A stretch of DNA of 64,000 nt, taken from contig JAAONU010000017.1 in assembly GCA_012932295.1 (NCBI GenBank), forward strand, positions 744,001-808,000, in the 5' to 3' direction. Position 1 is the first letter of the stretch. Every line of letters starts with the position of its first letter. Shown here piece by piece: positions 36,633 to 50,024 of this stretch. The DNA comes from Cyclina sinensis. Its lineage: Eukaryota; Mollusca; Bivalvia; Venerida; Veneridae. Made by a program: the position numbers and the translations under genes. The notes under the pieces were generated by a model. It saw nothing but the letters and a program-made list of their open reading frames with translations. It ran no database searches and had not been told where the DNA came from.

Positions 36633-36681
36633 CTTTATATTTCCCCTAAATTTCACAATGCGTTCCTTTCTTTTTCAGGAG

Positions 36682-38520
36682 TATATTTGTGTAAATGCTG
36701 AAGTGTACTAAATTTTTAACAGTATTACAAAAAGACCGATTCTTCGAACACTAAACATGTCACGTAAAAGATTAAAACACTCACCCAGACATTCACATGT
36801 CAAATGTTCGAATACTTTGACAATAACAAAGGTGTAGTGAGAAAGGTCGCAGACAATTTATTTTGAGGTGGTGGTAAGTTTTTTTTTTGTTCTAAAGAAA
36901 TCGATCGAAACGACTTCAGAAATCTGAAATTCAGTTGGAACTTCAAAAGGTCTTATTTGTCTCTAAGAGGTCTCTTAATGGATGATATTTACTACAAGCT
37001 TTAATTCCTTTTATAATGAAAGTAGGCTGTAGACAGATAATAAAAAATCACAAAATAGTCGCCAGTCAGTCTTCACTATTCGCCAGCGTATTTCCGATTT
37101 TGTGCAGAGCAGAATAAGCAGAACTTTCAACGAAAAGACGCATAATTTAAAGGAATAATGTCAAATACAAAGTAGCAATCATTCGTGTCGTCCAAATGTG
37201 AACTGAGGTCTTTTAGTATATCAGTGATCCAGATAACCTTTGAATTGCTAAGACCAATAACAAGTACACTGTAATTGAAGAAAACACTTAGCTTGATAGA
37301 AGATCTCCAAAAGGCCGAGAAAACTGTAATTCAATCTATCTACACTCGATCCGTAAATCGGTGCCAGACAGTTCACTTAGAGGTTTGTATTATAAGTTTT
37401 ACTTCAGTACAAATTCTCGTCGAAGAGAGTTAGAAGAATCAAGACATCATTACTTTTTATCTAAAATGTCTTGTCCATATGGAGAAGCAATGTATCAAAA
37501 TGAATGTCAGAATGTCATTCATTTATGAAAAAAAATGGAACAGAACAACGTTTCAGTTGTAGTGTAAATTGTGTCTTATTTCTTAATTTTAACAAATTTA
37601 AAGAATTATTATATTTATTATATCATTGATATGCGGGCATTAAAATATTTTTTGTAAACTCAAGCATTTCCTTTGGGTAGCTGTTTTTCTTTTGATGATG
37701 CTTGATACTGTTCAATGGGTGCAAATCTGTAATTTACAAGTTTTCAACATCTGTTTACTAAAATTATTTTATACAAATGTCAGTCTGAGTAGAGTGGAGA
37801 CAATGTGGCAGTTCAGTGACAGATTACAAGCATTTCTGATTCAAAAATACAAAATGAAAGTATACAATATAAACACTAGAAATCATTTATACAGATCGAA
37901 TCGATTTCCTTGTTGTACAAAGAACATAAATAAGTTTCTATGCGAATTGTGGTATTTGTTCTTTGTCTTGTACTTATTATACTCAAGTAGCACAATAATA
38001 AACAAGTTGTTTATTTTTGTTTATACTGTATTGTTTGTGTAAGAATTCAAATTATACTTCAGAAATCATACTGAAACTTCACATCAAAGAGAAACTTACC
38101 GCTGATATTATTACAACCGTGTGTTCGCTCCTACCAAACTAGAACAGTCAAACCAAAAGATATGTATAATTCTGTCCCCGGCCAGACGAAATGGATAAGA
38201 AGAAGTTTATCTTTGTATCTTGAACATCTAGTACATCATTACATAACATTTTACCATACATATATACATGTTTTTTTCACGTGACAAAGCTGAGCACATA
38301 AAATTTAGATGTAACACAAATATGATAGCCCAAATTACAACTTTATTTTTATATAAGTTTTATATATGTAACTAAAAAAGGGAAGGTATACCAAACACCC
38401 CAGAATAACAATAAAATTATACATGTATTGAAAAAAATGAACATAGACTATTTATCTCTTTAAAACAAATGTTACAGGTTGCGAACGCAAAGATTTATTA
38501 ACTTCGTGTACATAGGCTGA
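36682..38520. other. AT-rich non-coding stretch
   Basis: 36840-36890 (AGGTCGCAGACAATTTA, GAGGTGGTGGTAAG then a T run) weakly resembles 58130-58185. A 116-codon frame at 37692-38042 has no recognisable domain. Nothing else is recognised. Confidence 0.45.
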
Positions 38521-39190
38521 AACGGTTGGGTTGTTAGTTGTTTTGTCGCACTGTCCGGCTGTCCGTCCGCTCATATTCTGCGCGCAACTCCTAATACAAT
38601 TCTCATATGATGTCATTTTCTTACAAATATTATTGTCAAGTGCCGCAGTACCTATGCTTTGGCTTTTGGGATTCGAGTATTCTTGGCAGAGTTATTGGCC
38701 TTTGTTTAATTTTACTTAATATTTTTGTGTGCCGCAGCGCATATACTCCGGCTTTCACAATTCGATTATTTTTGGCATAGTTATTGTTCTTTGTTAAATT
38801 TTACTTCATGTTTTTACTATAAATATTGAGTTTGTGCACAACTCACCCTATAATTCTCATATGATGTTCACCAAACCTTTATAGAACGATCAATATCAAG
38901 TGCGACATTGCATATTTTCAGACCTTTGCAAATTGATTATTATTGGCATCGTTATTGCTCTTTGTTTAATTTTACTTATTTTTGCTTCTGTGCACAACTC
39001 CTACTTCATTTCTCGTGCAGTTTTCACCAGTCTTTCACAGATAACCATAATCAAGTGCTGGAGCGCATATACTACGACTTTTGCGATTCGATCGGTTTTG
39101 GAGGAGTTATTGCCCTTTGTGTAATTTTACATTATACTGCTTCTGTGTGCAACTCCTACAATTTTGAAATTGAACTGTATTTTCAGCTAT
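38521..39190. repeat. Decayed tandem repeat with CCGT-tract start
   Basis: It starts with a GTCCGGCTGTCCGTCCGCTC tract (38551-38570). Diverged units follow, sharing GCGCAACTCCTA-ATT-CTCATATGATG, ATCAAGTGC, CGCATAT(A)CT, TTCGAT-ATT-TTGGC and GTTATTGNNCTTTGTTTAATTTTACTT. The last phrase ends near 38717, 38806, 38976 and 39131. This is the same design as the other cores (short tract plus tandem units) but another family. Small frames across it are by-products. Confidence 0.6.
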
Positions 39191-40589
39191 AGTGTTCAAC
39201 TGGAGCAAGAAAATAAAAAGTTAAAAGTTAAGAAGCTGGACATGGGGTGATCTATGAGTACGAAACACTTAATCAATATCTTTTGAAACACATCAGTTTT
39301 TGAAACAGATTAATTTTACCAGCCAGTCAAAAATGAAAGGACAGAAAAATAGTCTTACCCTTTCATGTATGAGTACTTTTTTCAGTTCACTGAATCAACA
39401 TTTTTTGGAACAAATGATGAAGGTAACCCAGATGTAAGCTACCATGACTATGACCATTGCATTTGTGTCTGTGACTTATTTCTTGTTTCTTCTGAAATAT
39501 GACAGCCCTTTCTTAAAATAATGTGCACTAATTTTGCGATAATGCAAGTCAGATTTTATTTTTTCGTTAATTTCAATTTCGTCTATTTTGCAAAACAGCG
39601 AGAGCAATTGTTGAGTTGTTTTAAACACAAATTAACGCAGTCAAATGTACCTCTAAATCAGAAACGAAGACTAATTGCAGGTGAAGTGTATAAAGAGCTT
39701 CTATAATATATAAGAAATATAAGAAAAACACAAAACACATCAAACCAGTTATTTAACAGTTATTGGCAACTGGGGTTGTTCAGAAGGTTTCTTCTTCAGT
39801 TTTACCAACAACATGGCCGAAATAATTGTAGGCGTGGCTTAAATAATTTACTATTCTAGACGTCTGATTGTTAAAATAAGGCCATAATTAATTAAACCTG
39901 CCTAATGTCAAGACATCATTTGAAAATTAAATGCACATGACGCTTTATGTTGCACTCTTACAAAAAGAAAAGAAAAATGTATGACATGTGTGATATAGTA
40001 GCATCTCGATTTTCGTTCTTCCAACTACACCTTTATATGTTTATTCATAAGCAAAAAAATTAACGATACTCAAAAAGCTATCATATATTTCCTTCTCGTG
40101 TTTTTTCTTACTTTTTTTATAAGTAGAACATGTTCTAAATAATGAAAGAATCTTATTTTGTTAAAAATCCTATGCATTTGACAAGGGAGAATGAAATTTT
40201 CTATTCCTTAAACAACTTATCTTAAGCTGAGATAAAACATCAAGGAAACGTAATGATATGATTTTGTGTTGTCTAATTTACGTTTTGGTTATTTCTTTAA
40301 AATATCTCAAACTAAAAGAATTAGCAAATGAACAAAAACAGTGTTAAAAAAATTCAAAGCAAATAAAAATAACAAGTGATGAGACTCATTATGGTCCTTA
40401 TTTAATATTTTATCAATGTTGATTTAATTGTTTTTATCATTTTGAGTTATTTGAAACAAATAGTTCGTGTACATGTAATCAATCTAATCACATGTTAACA
40501 ACAAAAACTTTTGTGCATTCATCATCACTTTTCCATAAAACTGCCTTAGCTGTAAGAACACGGTGACAAGATATATTTAGACTAAAAGG
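39191..40589. other. AT-rich non-coding stretch
   Basis: Nothing recognised. Confidence 0.5.
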
Positions 40590-42270
40590 AATGGTATTGA
40601 TTATATAGACGAAAAGCAATTTTCATTTTCCGTCAAAAATGCTACAGCACTATGTTAGACTCTCAATAGACCGATTTAAGATTTACGTTCTCAACCACAA
40701 GGGCATTTAAATCAGAACAGACACATCGCTTTTTGATACATTAAAGCTGTCTAGATGTTTCCCACAGAAAATATGTTGAGTACTTCTGGTTTAGAAACAT
40801 ATTGATATAAACAACATACTGAGTTAGGCTTTAAAATGAAAAAAATAAGACGAACTATTTGTGAATAAATGTTACAATGTCTTTGGAAGAATGATGCTGG
40901 TTTATAAAGATGATTTGGCAATCGTCCAGTCTCCTTAAGCCGGAGGTAAGCTTCCAATTTCCGCTATATCTCTGGTTTCTAAGGATTATACACAGCCAGA
41001 AACAATCTTAGACTAGTGTGGCTTCTTCTCTAGAAGTTTTGTACTTTAGCATACTAGTTCGCTTACGTATTTAATAAGCTATTTAAAAACGATTCTGGCC
41101 AGATTTACTGTCCTTAAGAAACTAAAATATTTTAAGAATAACCAAGTCATCAAATCGATTTCGACCTACATTTGTAACGAATGAAATTATTAGATACAAA
41201 ATTTTCAGCTGAAGAAGAAAGTTTGTCATTGGTTAAATTTGTTGCTGTCAAGAAAGCTTAGAGGAGAACTCGTAATTGTCAGTTTAATTGCTTCTGAAAA
41301 TCATGCAATAATAATAATATTAATACAGCCGTAAAATGAATATCAATACGTTTTAACAATGAACAATTATACTAAATGAAATAAATAAATAACAGATATG
41401 ACTAGGTATTTAATTTACTTTACTGAAAATGATATTGACACTTTATAGCCTAACCTGTTAAGGAAGTAGGACATTCAATTACTGGCCAATGTCCGAATAC
41501 TAAACACTAATGGGGCATTACTAGTAATTGTGTACTTTATCTACGCCGATCATCTTTTTTAACGGCATTTCTTGTTTTTATTTATGAAATTTCATGATTA
41601 TGAATTAATTGTGTTTCAGACAGTTAATAAGTCAAGTTTCAATAGATCTTTTCTAACAGTTTTTGCAAATATCATTTTACTAATAAATGACATTTAGTTT
41701 CAAATTTTGACAGTTAAAAAAGTTACCATATGTATAAAAACAATGAAACATCTTCGCTGCTGATTGAAAAACTGCTTATGCATACCTTACTATATAATTA
41801 GTCATATATATCCACCAATATTGAAATATTATAAACCTAGCAGTGCCAAAAGGATATTGCAGAAGTTTCTTATTTTTACTTTTGTATGAGATGAAGTACC
41901 AACAACGAGGCAATCGTTAATGATATTTGCAGTTAACATAAAGACCTTACTGGTTATCCATCGTCGTCAAATATCAAGTAAACATGATGCAATAAATTGT
42001 CTGTAGGCTCCGTATTGCTTGTCAGTGTTGTCAAAACGATCTTTTATGAACAGGATACTATTTCTGTAATTCTATAGTCTAGAGACTGTGCTTCCAAGTG
42101 CATAGACGAAAACATGATAATATCTTGCTCTGTAACTGACTGTTTTTGCCATCTCACTGACAGCTTTTACAAATTAGATATCAAAAACTTTGGAATAGTG
42201 TCTAGAGAAAATGCCAGGTTTCTACACAATAAATTCAACACAGTTTGCTTCGAAACAGAAACCAAAACCA
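40590..42270. repeat. Segmental duplication, copy 2
   Basis: Direct-orientation partner of 17580-19620; offsets shrink from about 23.0 kb to 22.6 kb along its length, so net deletion occurred in this copy. A 111-codon frame at 42114-42449 begins inside it. At the aligned position in copy 1 the frame is also open for a while, but shared residues are limited to a short SDSFY/TDSFY-like patch. Confidence 0.55.
41540..41578 (-). other. Possible element-end scar
   Basis: AACGGCATTTCTTGTTTTT resembles the CATTTCTTGTT ends of the pearl-like elements, but no body is attached. Confidence 0.25.
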
Positions 42271-43365
42271 AGTTTTCCTTTGAAATACAAGACCCAAAAT
42301 TAATTCTCGGATGCATCACAGACATTTGTTTCAAGGCCAGTAATAATTCAATGCAATATATTTTTGTAATATCTCGCTCCAGTAAAAAGCCACCTTTTAG
42401 TGCTATTAATTTGTGTTGTTTGACTAAATCTGTTGCGAAAGGGTCATGAAACATAGATGACTTTGTATTAACAATTAAGCCGTTTGTGAATACCTACTAC
42501 GGACTCTTAAGTGATGCTACAAAAACATTTTCAAATTTATGAAAATTTATAGTGCCTTCCAAGACTGGCAAGAGGTCATTGTATACTTGTTTATGGCTTA
42601 ATAGAAAAATAAATGTAAAACTGCGTAAGAAATTTGAATTATCAAAACTTATGAAATCTTTAACCTCATTCATTCTATTTGTATTATCAAAACATAAATG
42701 TAAAGGTCTTGCCACTATTTGACCTGTAGTCATTGTAGTCATGCTTCCGTTCTAATCGCGATATCTGTATAGCTGAGCTTATATTTCTTGACAAATGTTG
42801 TCCTTGTTTTCTTTCCCTGCTTTCGTATTCAGCTTATTTAAGTATCATTATTATTTGACATTTATGTATCTTGTGCATAAAATCAAACAAAAGGTGAATT
42901 TGATCTCAATTAAACTATTATTGAGAGGCGCCATGGTTTCCGTCGTGCTATATTGAGACTGTTTTTTTTTAGTTTTCCTCTCACTAGTTTCTTATCATTT
43001 TTATGAATATGCTGAGCTGGAAACAGTAGTTGTCATAATAAATTTTGATGTAATTAAAAAAAGGAAAGATCATTGACCAAAACCGGTGCTGTATAAAACG
43101 TCATTATTCTTTTAATAAACATATCAGCATGAGCGTTGATATCAGTGACTGAAAATGTTGATATAGCACTGTGAAAAAAAGGAGTAATCAATATGTGGAA
43201 ATCGTAAGCGGCCTGACTCCTTCAAAATAACTCGATAAACACCTAAAACTAACAGCTTCATTATGAAGCGAAACATAAACTAAAAAAGCTACGAAACAAG
43301 CTTAAAATGAAAATTCATGAACTGTAAATGATTGGACCTTAGACAGTTTGGCGACAATTATGCTC
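42271..43365. other. AT-rich non-coding stretch
   Basis: Nothing recognised. Confidence 0.45.
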
Positions 43366-44450
43366 AAACTTATTCAAACGCTTCTTTAAAAAATGGCGAC
43401 ATTCTCTTAGCAATATTATTATAGTGATTTACAAAGAAACAATGTATCTTTTATTATGACTCAACAGTTCAATGACCGATTTTACTTTGTGTTAATAAAT
43501 GTCCAGAATTAAACCAGAAACATAATAAATGAACAACAACAAAACAACATCAACAAAAAATCAAATAAACAAAGAACAAAAAAAAACAACAACAAAAAAA
43601 CCTGTTCACTATAAATAAATATGCTTATACAACAGTATAAACGATAAAAAAAACCCCGCAGCCATGTTTCCGAGATCTGTGTTTTTCGGATAAAACGAAA
43701 GTAGGGCAGCGCTTTTTCCATATCAGCAGATGTTTTCAGAACTACAGAAATTAAGACATTCACTCCTTATCTCTTCCAAATTAAATTACGTCTCTCGAAA
43801 GAGGACCGGCATTGATTGTCCCATTGATTGCCAGACAAATTGTCAATAGAAGGACGGATGCCAAAAAAAGCGAATGGAATAAGATAAGGCACATCATCTC
43901 CTAAGATTCTAAAATTAATCTTCATTTGAATAGAGCAGATCTCTCGGGTACTGCTGAACTAATATCGCTGCAACAATTTTGAACTTATACGAATTACAAA
44001 TAAGTCCTTTTATGTCCAATTACTTGACGTTATCGCTCTGGGTGACGACCTCAACTGGACAATAAAAGATAAATAAAAGAACACATTATCGCCGTAAATT
44101 GTCAGAAAAGCTTAACAATTCATCCATTTTCTCTTCTTATCAGTGACGACTTATAAGTATTACATCATGCATAATTTGATATCCAGATAAAGATACTAAG
44201 AAATGTCCTGATTAAAGGGAAAAAGTTGAATCATTGCTGATCTAATGATATTTCGACCATTTTCTTTTACGTATTTGCACACCATGTAAGTATTCAGAAA
44301 ACAGCAGTATAATAGTTAACTAGTCTCAGACTAACAATCCGTTACGAATCAAATGTATGTGCTATATCACCGTACATATTAAATTCAGTAATTAAGAAGA
44401 ACCGTAATGCCAAAAGTAAAGGAAGGTCGTTAAATCTCTTGTTTTACTGA

Positions 44451-44468
44451 AGAAACAAGCTTGTTTCT
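44451..44468. repeat. 18-bp perfect palindrome
   Basis: AGAAACAAGCTTGTTTCT is fully self-complementary. The second duplicate has GAAACA-ATCA-TGTTTC (49770-49786), so the arms are kept while the centre changed. Confidence 0.85.
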
Positions 44469-44689
44469 CTCTTCTTAATTTTGAAATGTACAGTATAATC
44501 TACAATAATATCGTGATACATGTTGATTTATTTTGTGGGGTTTAAACACTAACAAAATTTATAGTTTAAGCAGCTTTTGGTTCATATGGAATGACAAGGC
44601 CTTATTTCTTTGAAGAATTGATGAGACTGCTACTGAAACACTGAAATATATCTGAAAATTATTGCTAGGAACTTTATTCCGGAACCTTA

Positions 44690-44915
44690 CATTTCTTGGT
44701 TGCAACAAGATGGGGAAGCACCCTAAATAGCAAACTAACTGTTGGTAACATTGAGTAAAAAATTCAAACGGTTGGTTAATTGCATTCATAACGAGTTATG
44801 ATTGGACGTCCCGTTGACCGGATTTGTACCCTTTGGAGTTCTTTTATGGGAGTGTCAGAAAGATCACCCCAAATATACCCCAAAACCCAACAATCTAAAT
44901 AAATTAAAGACTTCT
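44690..44915 (+). pseudogene. Fossil DDE transposase fragment (mariner-type)
   Basis: A frame at 44697-44714 reads WLQQDG, the block around the second catalytic aspartate of Tc1/mariner-superfamily transposases. About 110 bases on, in shifted frames, comes text equivalent to the family's PDLxPLDFFLWG-x-KD-x-Y block (TACCCTTTGGAGTTCTTTTA, then GTGTCAGAAAGATC). A KP-x-x-LNKLK stretch follows. Stops and frameshifts separate these pieces. It has no terminal repeats that I can find, and it was already present before the 5.4-kb duplication because copy 2 carries it too. Confidence 0.55.
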
Positions 44916-46856
44916 GTTCGCCAAGAAATGCACAAATTCGAGATGGACACGTGTGACATCACAATTAAGAGTTTTCGATGTCACCAGAAACTTGTTTCTG
45001 AAAAAAAGGGGACATATTGCACATTTGTTATAAATACAGTAAGCGATATATCCAGTAATATTTCTGTAAGGAAAAATTCATACATATTTATTTCAGATAC
45101 ATGTATTGCAAAGTAAATAATTTTAAAGAAAAACATAATTATTGGAACACCAAGTACATGAAGAAATATAGCGAAACGATTTTGAGAAATAATTATCACC
45201 TTCGAATTTACATTATGATGTAACCGGTACTTAAAAATTTGCGCTAAGCAGTATTTTCGTGAATTTTTATTTGATGCGCATGGTAAAGTTTTTCGTCTGA
45301 GAGCACTTTGCTTCTAAATCTCAATATATTTTCTGAAATCTCGTTTTTTGTCGATTTTCCTATTTTCCAACTGTTTTTAATTCATTTGGTAGATGGGGAA
45401 ATACGACAAAACGTTACTTCACCTTAACTTTTCCCTTTAAGTTGAAAATGTTTGTGTATGATTGGTTTGTCAAGAAAAACAAATTGTAAGAAATGTCATT
45501 TCATCAACATACCAAACCTATTAGTTCCACTTGTTTTGCCTTTTTCAAATAAAGATTCGATTGAGATATTGTTTTTGCACAACGCTGATACAATCGGGAG
45601 ACAAAAAGTTTTATGACAGCCATAACTGAAACTATAACATTTGAATAGCTGATGCAGTATTTCCTTAGACTCCGCTTTTAGTAAACCATCTCCCCCACTC
45701 CTCCACTACTCCTTTCTTGTCCATTTAGTGGTTGTTTTTAATCTCCATAAAATATAAACCGACAATCTTCCTCTTAGCTTCGAAGAAGAACATACTGCAC
45801 ATGCTCAGAGACCGTAAAGATAATAAATATTCATATGTTACCAGTCTTTTGTCTCAACCGCTGTCCAAATATGGAAGGAATTGTGACGTATTGTGCTACC
45901 TTTCAGCCTTGATTATGTTATCTACATCATTGGAAAAACGGGCGGAGTTCTTCGTACAGTAGAAAGCTACAGTCACGAATGATCGTTTTACCTTTCATAT
46001 TTGCGAAGAAGACCCAATATACACTCTAACCTATTCATAATTTTTTGACAAGATTATTTTGTCTTCAAGAAACAGACCATAACACCTATTTCAAACAATA
46101 AAATTGAATATAGCAGACTGTGTGTTTATCGTTATGCAAGCATCGGTAGAAATGTAATAATTCGAACGTATTTGAAAACCGCTGAACTACTTTCATTAAT
46201 TGCGTCATCCGTATTTTAATTAAAATATAATACAAAAATAATTATCCTTGCAACCCGTACAATTTATGCGAACAAACATTTTACTATGTTTTTCTTCAGT
46301 CTAATTAGAATTTCTGCCTTGCACTTTTTAACTTAAAACTATTAAAGTCTTAGCTTGTGCCCTGACGTTACTTTAAAATATTTGGAACACTTTTGTTTCT
46401 TTTTGTTCAGAACCAGAAAAGAAATCCCTTTTCAAATTCAAAATAGTAGCAGACATTTGAAATTCGTAAATGTTAATTTCCGCGTCAAAAGCACATTGCA
46501 TTACCTTTGATGATGTATAATGTACAGGTGCATCATACACGCTACATCTTAGCAGAAAAAGAAATACATAAATTGTTAAAGACACATTTATTCAGCATTA
46601 AATCTTAAATGTTTCAGGAATTGTTTCTTGATAAACAGATATAACGAAAAGGGCGTATCTGCAATTTTATGAAGCCTAAAAGTTTTATTACGTTTAATGA
46701 TTTTTTTGGTTCTGAAAGCTTTGTTTTTATACTTAAAACCTGTAGTAGAAAAAGACTAAATTACTTTATTTTGTAAACACAGTTACATGTAATACAATTA
46801 ATAAAATGAGATTACTCATTTACTTATTTGTTCAGTAGAGTGGGTTACAAAAAAAG

Positions 46857-46882
46857 CCACACACACAGACACACACACACAC
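46857..46882. repeat. CA microsatellite
   Basis: (AC)n with one G interruption. Confidence 0.9.
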
Positions 46883-47058
46883 TAGATCTGGGTGGTCTAA
46901 CTCATTTCAATTCGTTTCATGTACATATATGTTGATTTTAACTAGGGCAACGCCTGTCATATGGTTCCCCAATAATACAAGAATTGATAACACTGCCACA
47001 ATTTAAGAAAATCTCTAGTAAATGTCAGCCAGTTAAACAGAGGAAGACATAATATTTT

Positions 47059-47953
47059 TATGCCCCCGCCACTTTGAGGGTCGAGGGCATATAGATCTGC
47101 CCTTGTCCACCCGTCCGCTGCCATGCTGTCCATACGTTGATTGGTTTATGTCGCGTGTAACTAAAAACTTATAACTGCTGGAGCCATGAAACTTCCTGAG
47201 AATAGTTGTCAGCATGTAACCTTATGCATCCAGGTATTTTGACATAAACTTATTGGAGATCTGCAGAGCATGCAAACTTATGCACCTGAGTATTTTGACG
47301 CAAATTTAATCGAGACCTGCAGACTTAAGCTCCCTCATTAAGCAAAAAATGGCATTTTTAAACTTAAGTCGCGTATAACTCAAAACATTTAACTGCTAGA
47401 GCGATGAAACTTTCTTAGTAAGAATATTTTGTCAGCATTTAAACTTATGCACAAGGGTATTTCGACGCAAATGTATTGGCGATCGGTCAAGTTATGCCTT
47501 TTTTAAGCAAAAATGGCATTTTTAGACTTACGTCGTGTGTAACTCCAAACATATAACAGCTAGAGCCATGAAATTTTCTATAGTTTATTCAGTATGTAAA
47601 CTTACGCACCTGGGTATTTTGACCCAAATTTATTTGAGATCGACAGAGTTATGCTCCCTCGTAAAGCAAACAACAGCATTTTTAGACTTGTATCGCTTGT
47701 AACTACAAACGTTTAACTGCTAGAGCCATAAAACTTTCTAAGAATAGTTGTCAGCATGCAAACTTACGTACCTAGTTATTTTGACGCAAAGTGATTAGAG
47801 ACCGAAAGAGTTATGCCCCCGATTAAGCAAAACTATTATTTTAAGACTCTTTAATATTAAGGACAATGTCTAAACGCACCTGTAATTGTACAGGATTTTT
47901 TGAGATACAACGGAATGTGGGGGCATCCGTGTCCTATGGACACATCTCTAGTT
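47059..47953 (-). mobile_element. Pearl/Helentron-like element, ~160-bp core family
   Basis: Left end TATGCCCCCGCCACTTTGAG...GAGGGCATA forms a hairpin, followed by a short TGTCCACCCGTCCGCTGCC tract. The core has diverged units with AACTGCTAGAGCCATGAAAC, TCAGCATG-AAACTTA-GCAC and TATTTTGACGCAAAT at 160-220-bp spacing. The right end is GGGGGCAT, then GTGTCC-ATA-GGACAC and CATCTCTAGTT. Read on the minus strand the 5' end is AACTAGAGATG. This matches AACAAGARATG of the other families, but with a different stem. No AGGTCA arrays are seen in this family. Confidence 0.7.
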
Positions 47954-50024
47954 TTCTTGCGTTATTTTTGGATTAAATAGTATGCCATTGCGTTTTATGC
48001 TAGTCAAATGTTTAAACCGTATTCAGGACTAATGATGCATATTTAGAGAGTACTCAGACTTAATACTGGACATATGCATACTTTCAAAAAACTGTATCAG
48101 AATATATTTTTCATGTATATAGACACTCATACATATGCCTTTAAGCTGCTTTGTAAAACGGTTTTAGTAGCATATATCTGTAAGTTTTCTTTACATGTTT
48201 TTTTTTATTTTTTCTAATATAATTATAGCCTATTTTTTAGAAAATTTCCGACTCTATTAAACAAATTGCAATCATCACAGCGTAATTAGCGCAAATAATT
48301 AGACATTGTTTATCGATTAACTGACGAGTAGTCAGTAACTGACGCATTTATTTATGAACGCAGAGGCGGAAGAGGTTAACACTGCGATAATAAATTTTGC
48401 AATATTGCTTCACTGTGGTCTTCTCAGAAATAATTACGGTTATATGATAAAGACTTGCCCGAAAAAAGAGAAACATTTCTCTTTGCAAACTTGACAGTTA
48501 AAATCGTGTAAAAATCATTTTTCATGATATGAAAGAGCCAAACACTTTGAATGATACACCAGTTAAAAAGACGTTAGAAGTATTTGCTACTAAATGTCGA
48601 TGATGTACAAATGAAATAGCAAAACGTTGAAATAATCACAATGACAAAGCAAATTATCTTTGTATTAAATTACCAAGTGATCAAATAAAACAATAGCCTG
48701 TTTGAAGCGGATACAAAACAAATAAAAAAAATGCAAAAGGTCAAATAAAAGGGTCAATATATTCAAACGCTTCTTTAAAAAAATGGGAACAATTTTTTAG
48801 TCATATTATTATGGCTATTTACACAGAAACAATAATCTTTTGTTCCGACTCAAAAGTTCAATTTCCACTTTTATTTTGTGTAAATTAATGTCCAGAATTA
48901 AGTCCAAAACATAATAATTGTAAACTAACAACACAAACAACAACAGCAAACAAACATATACAACAGTATAAACGATAGAAAAAATGTCGCAGCCATGTTT
49001 CCGAGAACTGTCCGGACAAAACGGAAAGTAGGGCAGTCCTTTTTGTTGTATCAACAGATTCTTTCAGAACTACAGAAAATTAGGATATTCACCCCTTTTC
49101 TCTTTCAAATTAAATTACGTCTTTCGAAATAGGACCGGCATTGATTGTTCCATTGATTGCCAGACAACTTGTCAATAGAAGGACGTATGCAAAAAGCGAA
49201 TGGAATAAAGCACATCATCTTATAAGATTCAAAGATTAATCTTCATTTGAGTAGAGCAGACCTCTCGAATATTGCTGAACTAATGTCGCTGCTGCAACAA
49301 TTTGAACTTATATGAATTACAAATAAGTCCCTTTATGTCCAATTACTTGACGTTATCGCTTTTGGTGCCGACCTCAAGTGGACAATAAAAAATAAATAAA
49401 AGAACACATTATCGCCGTAAATTGTCAGAATAGCTTAACAATTCATCCAATTTCTCTTCTTATCAATGATTTTACTTATTAGTGTCCTATCACGAATAAT
49501 TTGATGTCCTTATGAAGATATTGAGAAATGTCATAACCAAAGGAGAAAAGTAGAATCATTGCTGATCTTATAATATTTCGAGCATTTCTTTCGTGTTATT
49601 TTGAAAACAGCAGTTTAAAAAATAAAGGTTTAATAGGAAACTAGTCTAAGACTAGCAATCCTTTGCGAATCAGATGTATGTGCTATTAACCGTGTATATT
49701 AAACTCAGTATTTAAGAAGAAGTCTTATCCAAAAAAGTAAAAAATCTAGTTAAATCTCTTTTTTTACTGAGAAACAATCATGTTTCCTTCTTTCGAAATT
49801 TGAAATGTGCAGTATTACTAGTAGTATCTACTGATCAGTGATACATGCTGGTTTACTTTTTGGTGTCTAAACACCAACAAAATTAATAGTTTAGGCTTCT
49901 TTTGTTTCATATGGAATAACAGGGCCTTATCCATTATTGAAGAATTGATGAGACTGTTACTTAAACAACTGAAATATGTGAGAAAATAATTAATACTAGA
50001 AACTTTATTCCGGAATTTGGAACA

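Larger units (their letters stand above)
34436..36681 (+). mobile_element. Tc1/mariner-like relic interrupted by a nested element
   Basis: Terminal inverted repeats: the left starts CTCTTCAAAAAAAGAAACGC (34436-34455) and the right, read backwards from 36681, starts CTCCTGAAAAAGAAAGGAAC and continues GCAT. Both are flanked by TA (34434-34435 and 36682-36683), the expected target duplication. About 1.6 kb of pearl-like DNA (34478-36103) sits between the left inverted repeat and the transposase remnant, in a T-rich tract. Excluding that insert, only about 620 bp remains, so most of the transposase gene is deleted. The order of events is inferred as element insertion, internal deletion and nested insertion, with the last two not resolved. 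Confidence 0.7.
43366..48740 (+). repeat. Large tandem duplication, copy 1
   Basis: Directly followed by a second copy (48755-55520). Shared text includes ATTCAAACGCTTCTTTAAAA (43372 and 48757), TATACAACAGTATAAACGAT (43627 and 48957), GACCGGCATTGATTGT (43803 and 49133), TACTTGACGTTATCGCT (44021 and 49345), GACGTATTGTGCTACC (45886 and 52773) and ATGAACGCAGAGGCGGAAGA (48354 and 55112). In a 105-bp block at 48354 the copies differ at 7 positions. The segment 45915-48045 has no counterpart in copy 2 and contains the element at 47059-47953. No host gene is seen. Confidence 0.85.

Noticed and set aside
37692..38042. 116-codon forward ORF
   Set aside because: No recognisable domain; AT-rich low-complexity composition and chance-range length.
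42114..42449. 111-codon forward ORF inside a duplicated block
   Set aside because: Only a short patch of residues is shared with the duplicate at 19.5 kb, and the upstream start region is not shared. Not enough to call a gene.
44802..45116. 104-codon ORF (MDVPLTGFVPFGVLLWE...)
   Set aside because: Its first third overlaps the transposase fossil in a wrong frame for the family; the rest is unrelated. Treated as part of the pseudogene region.
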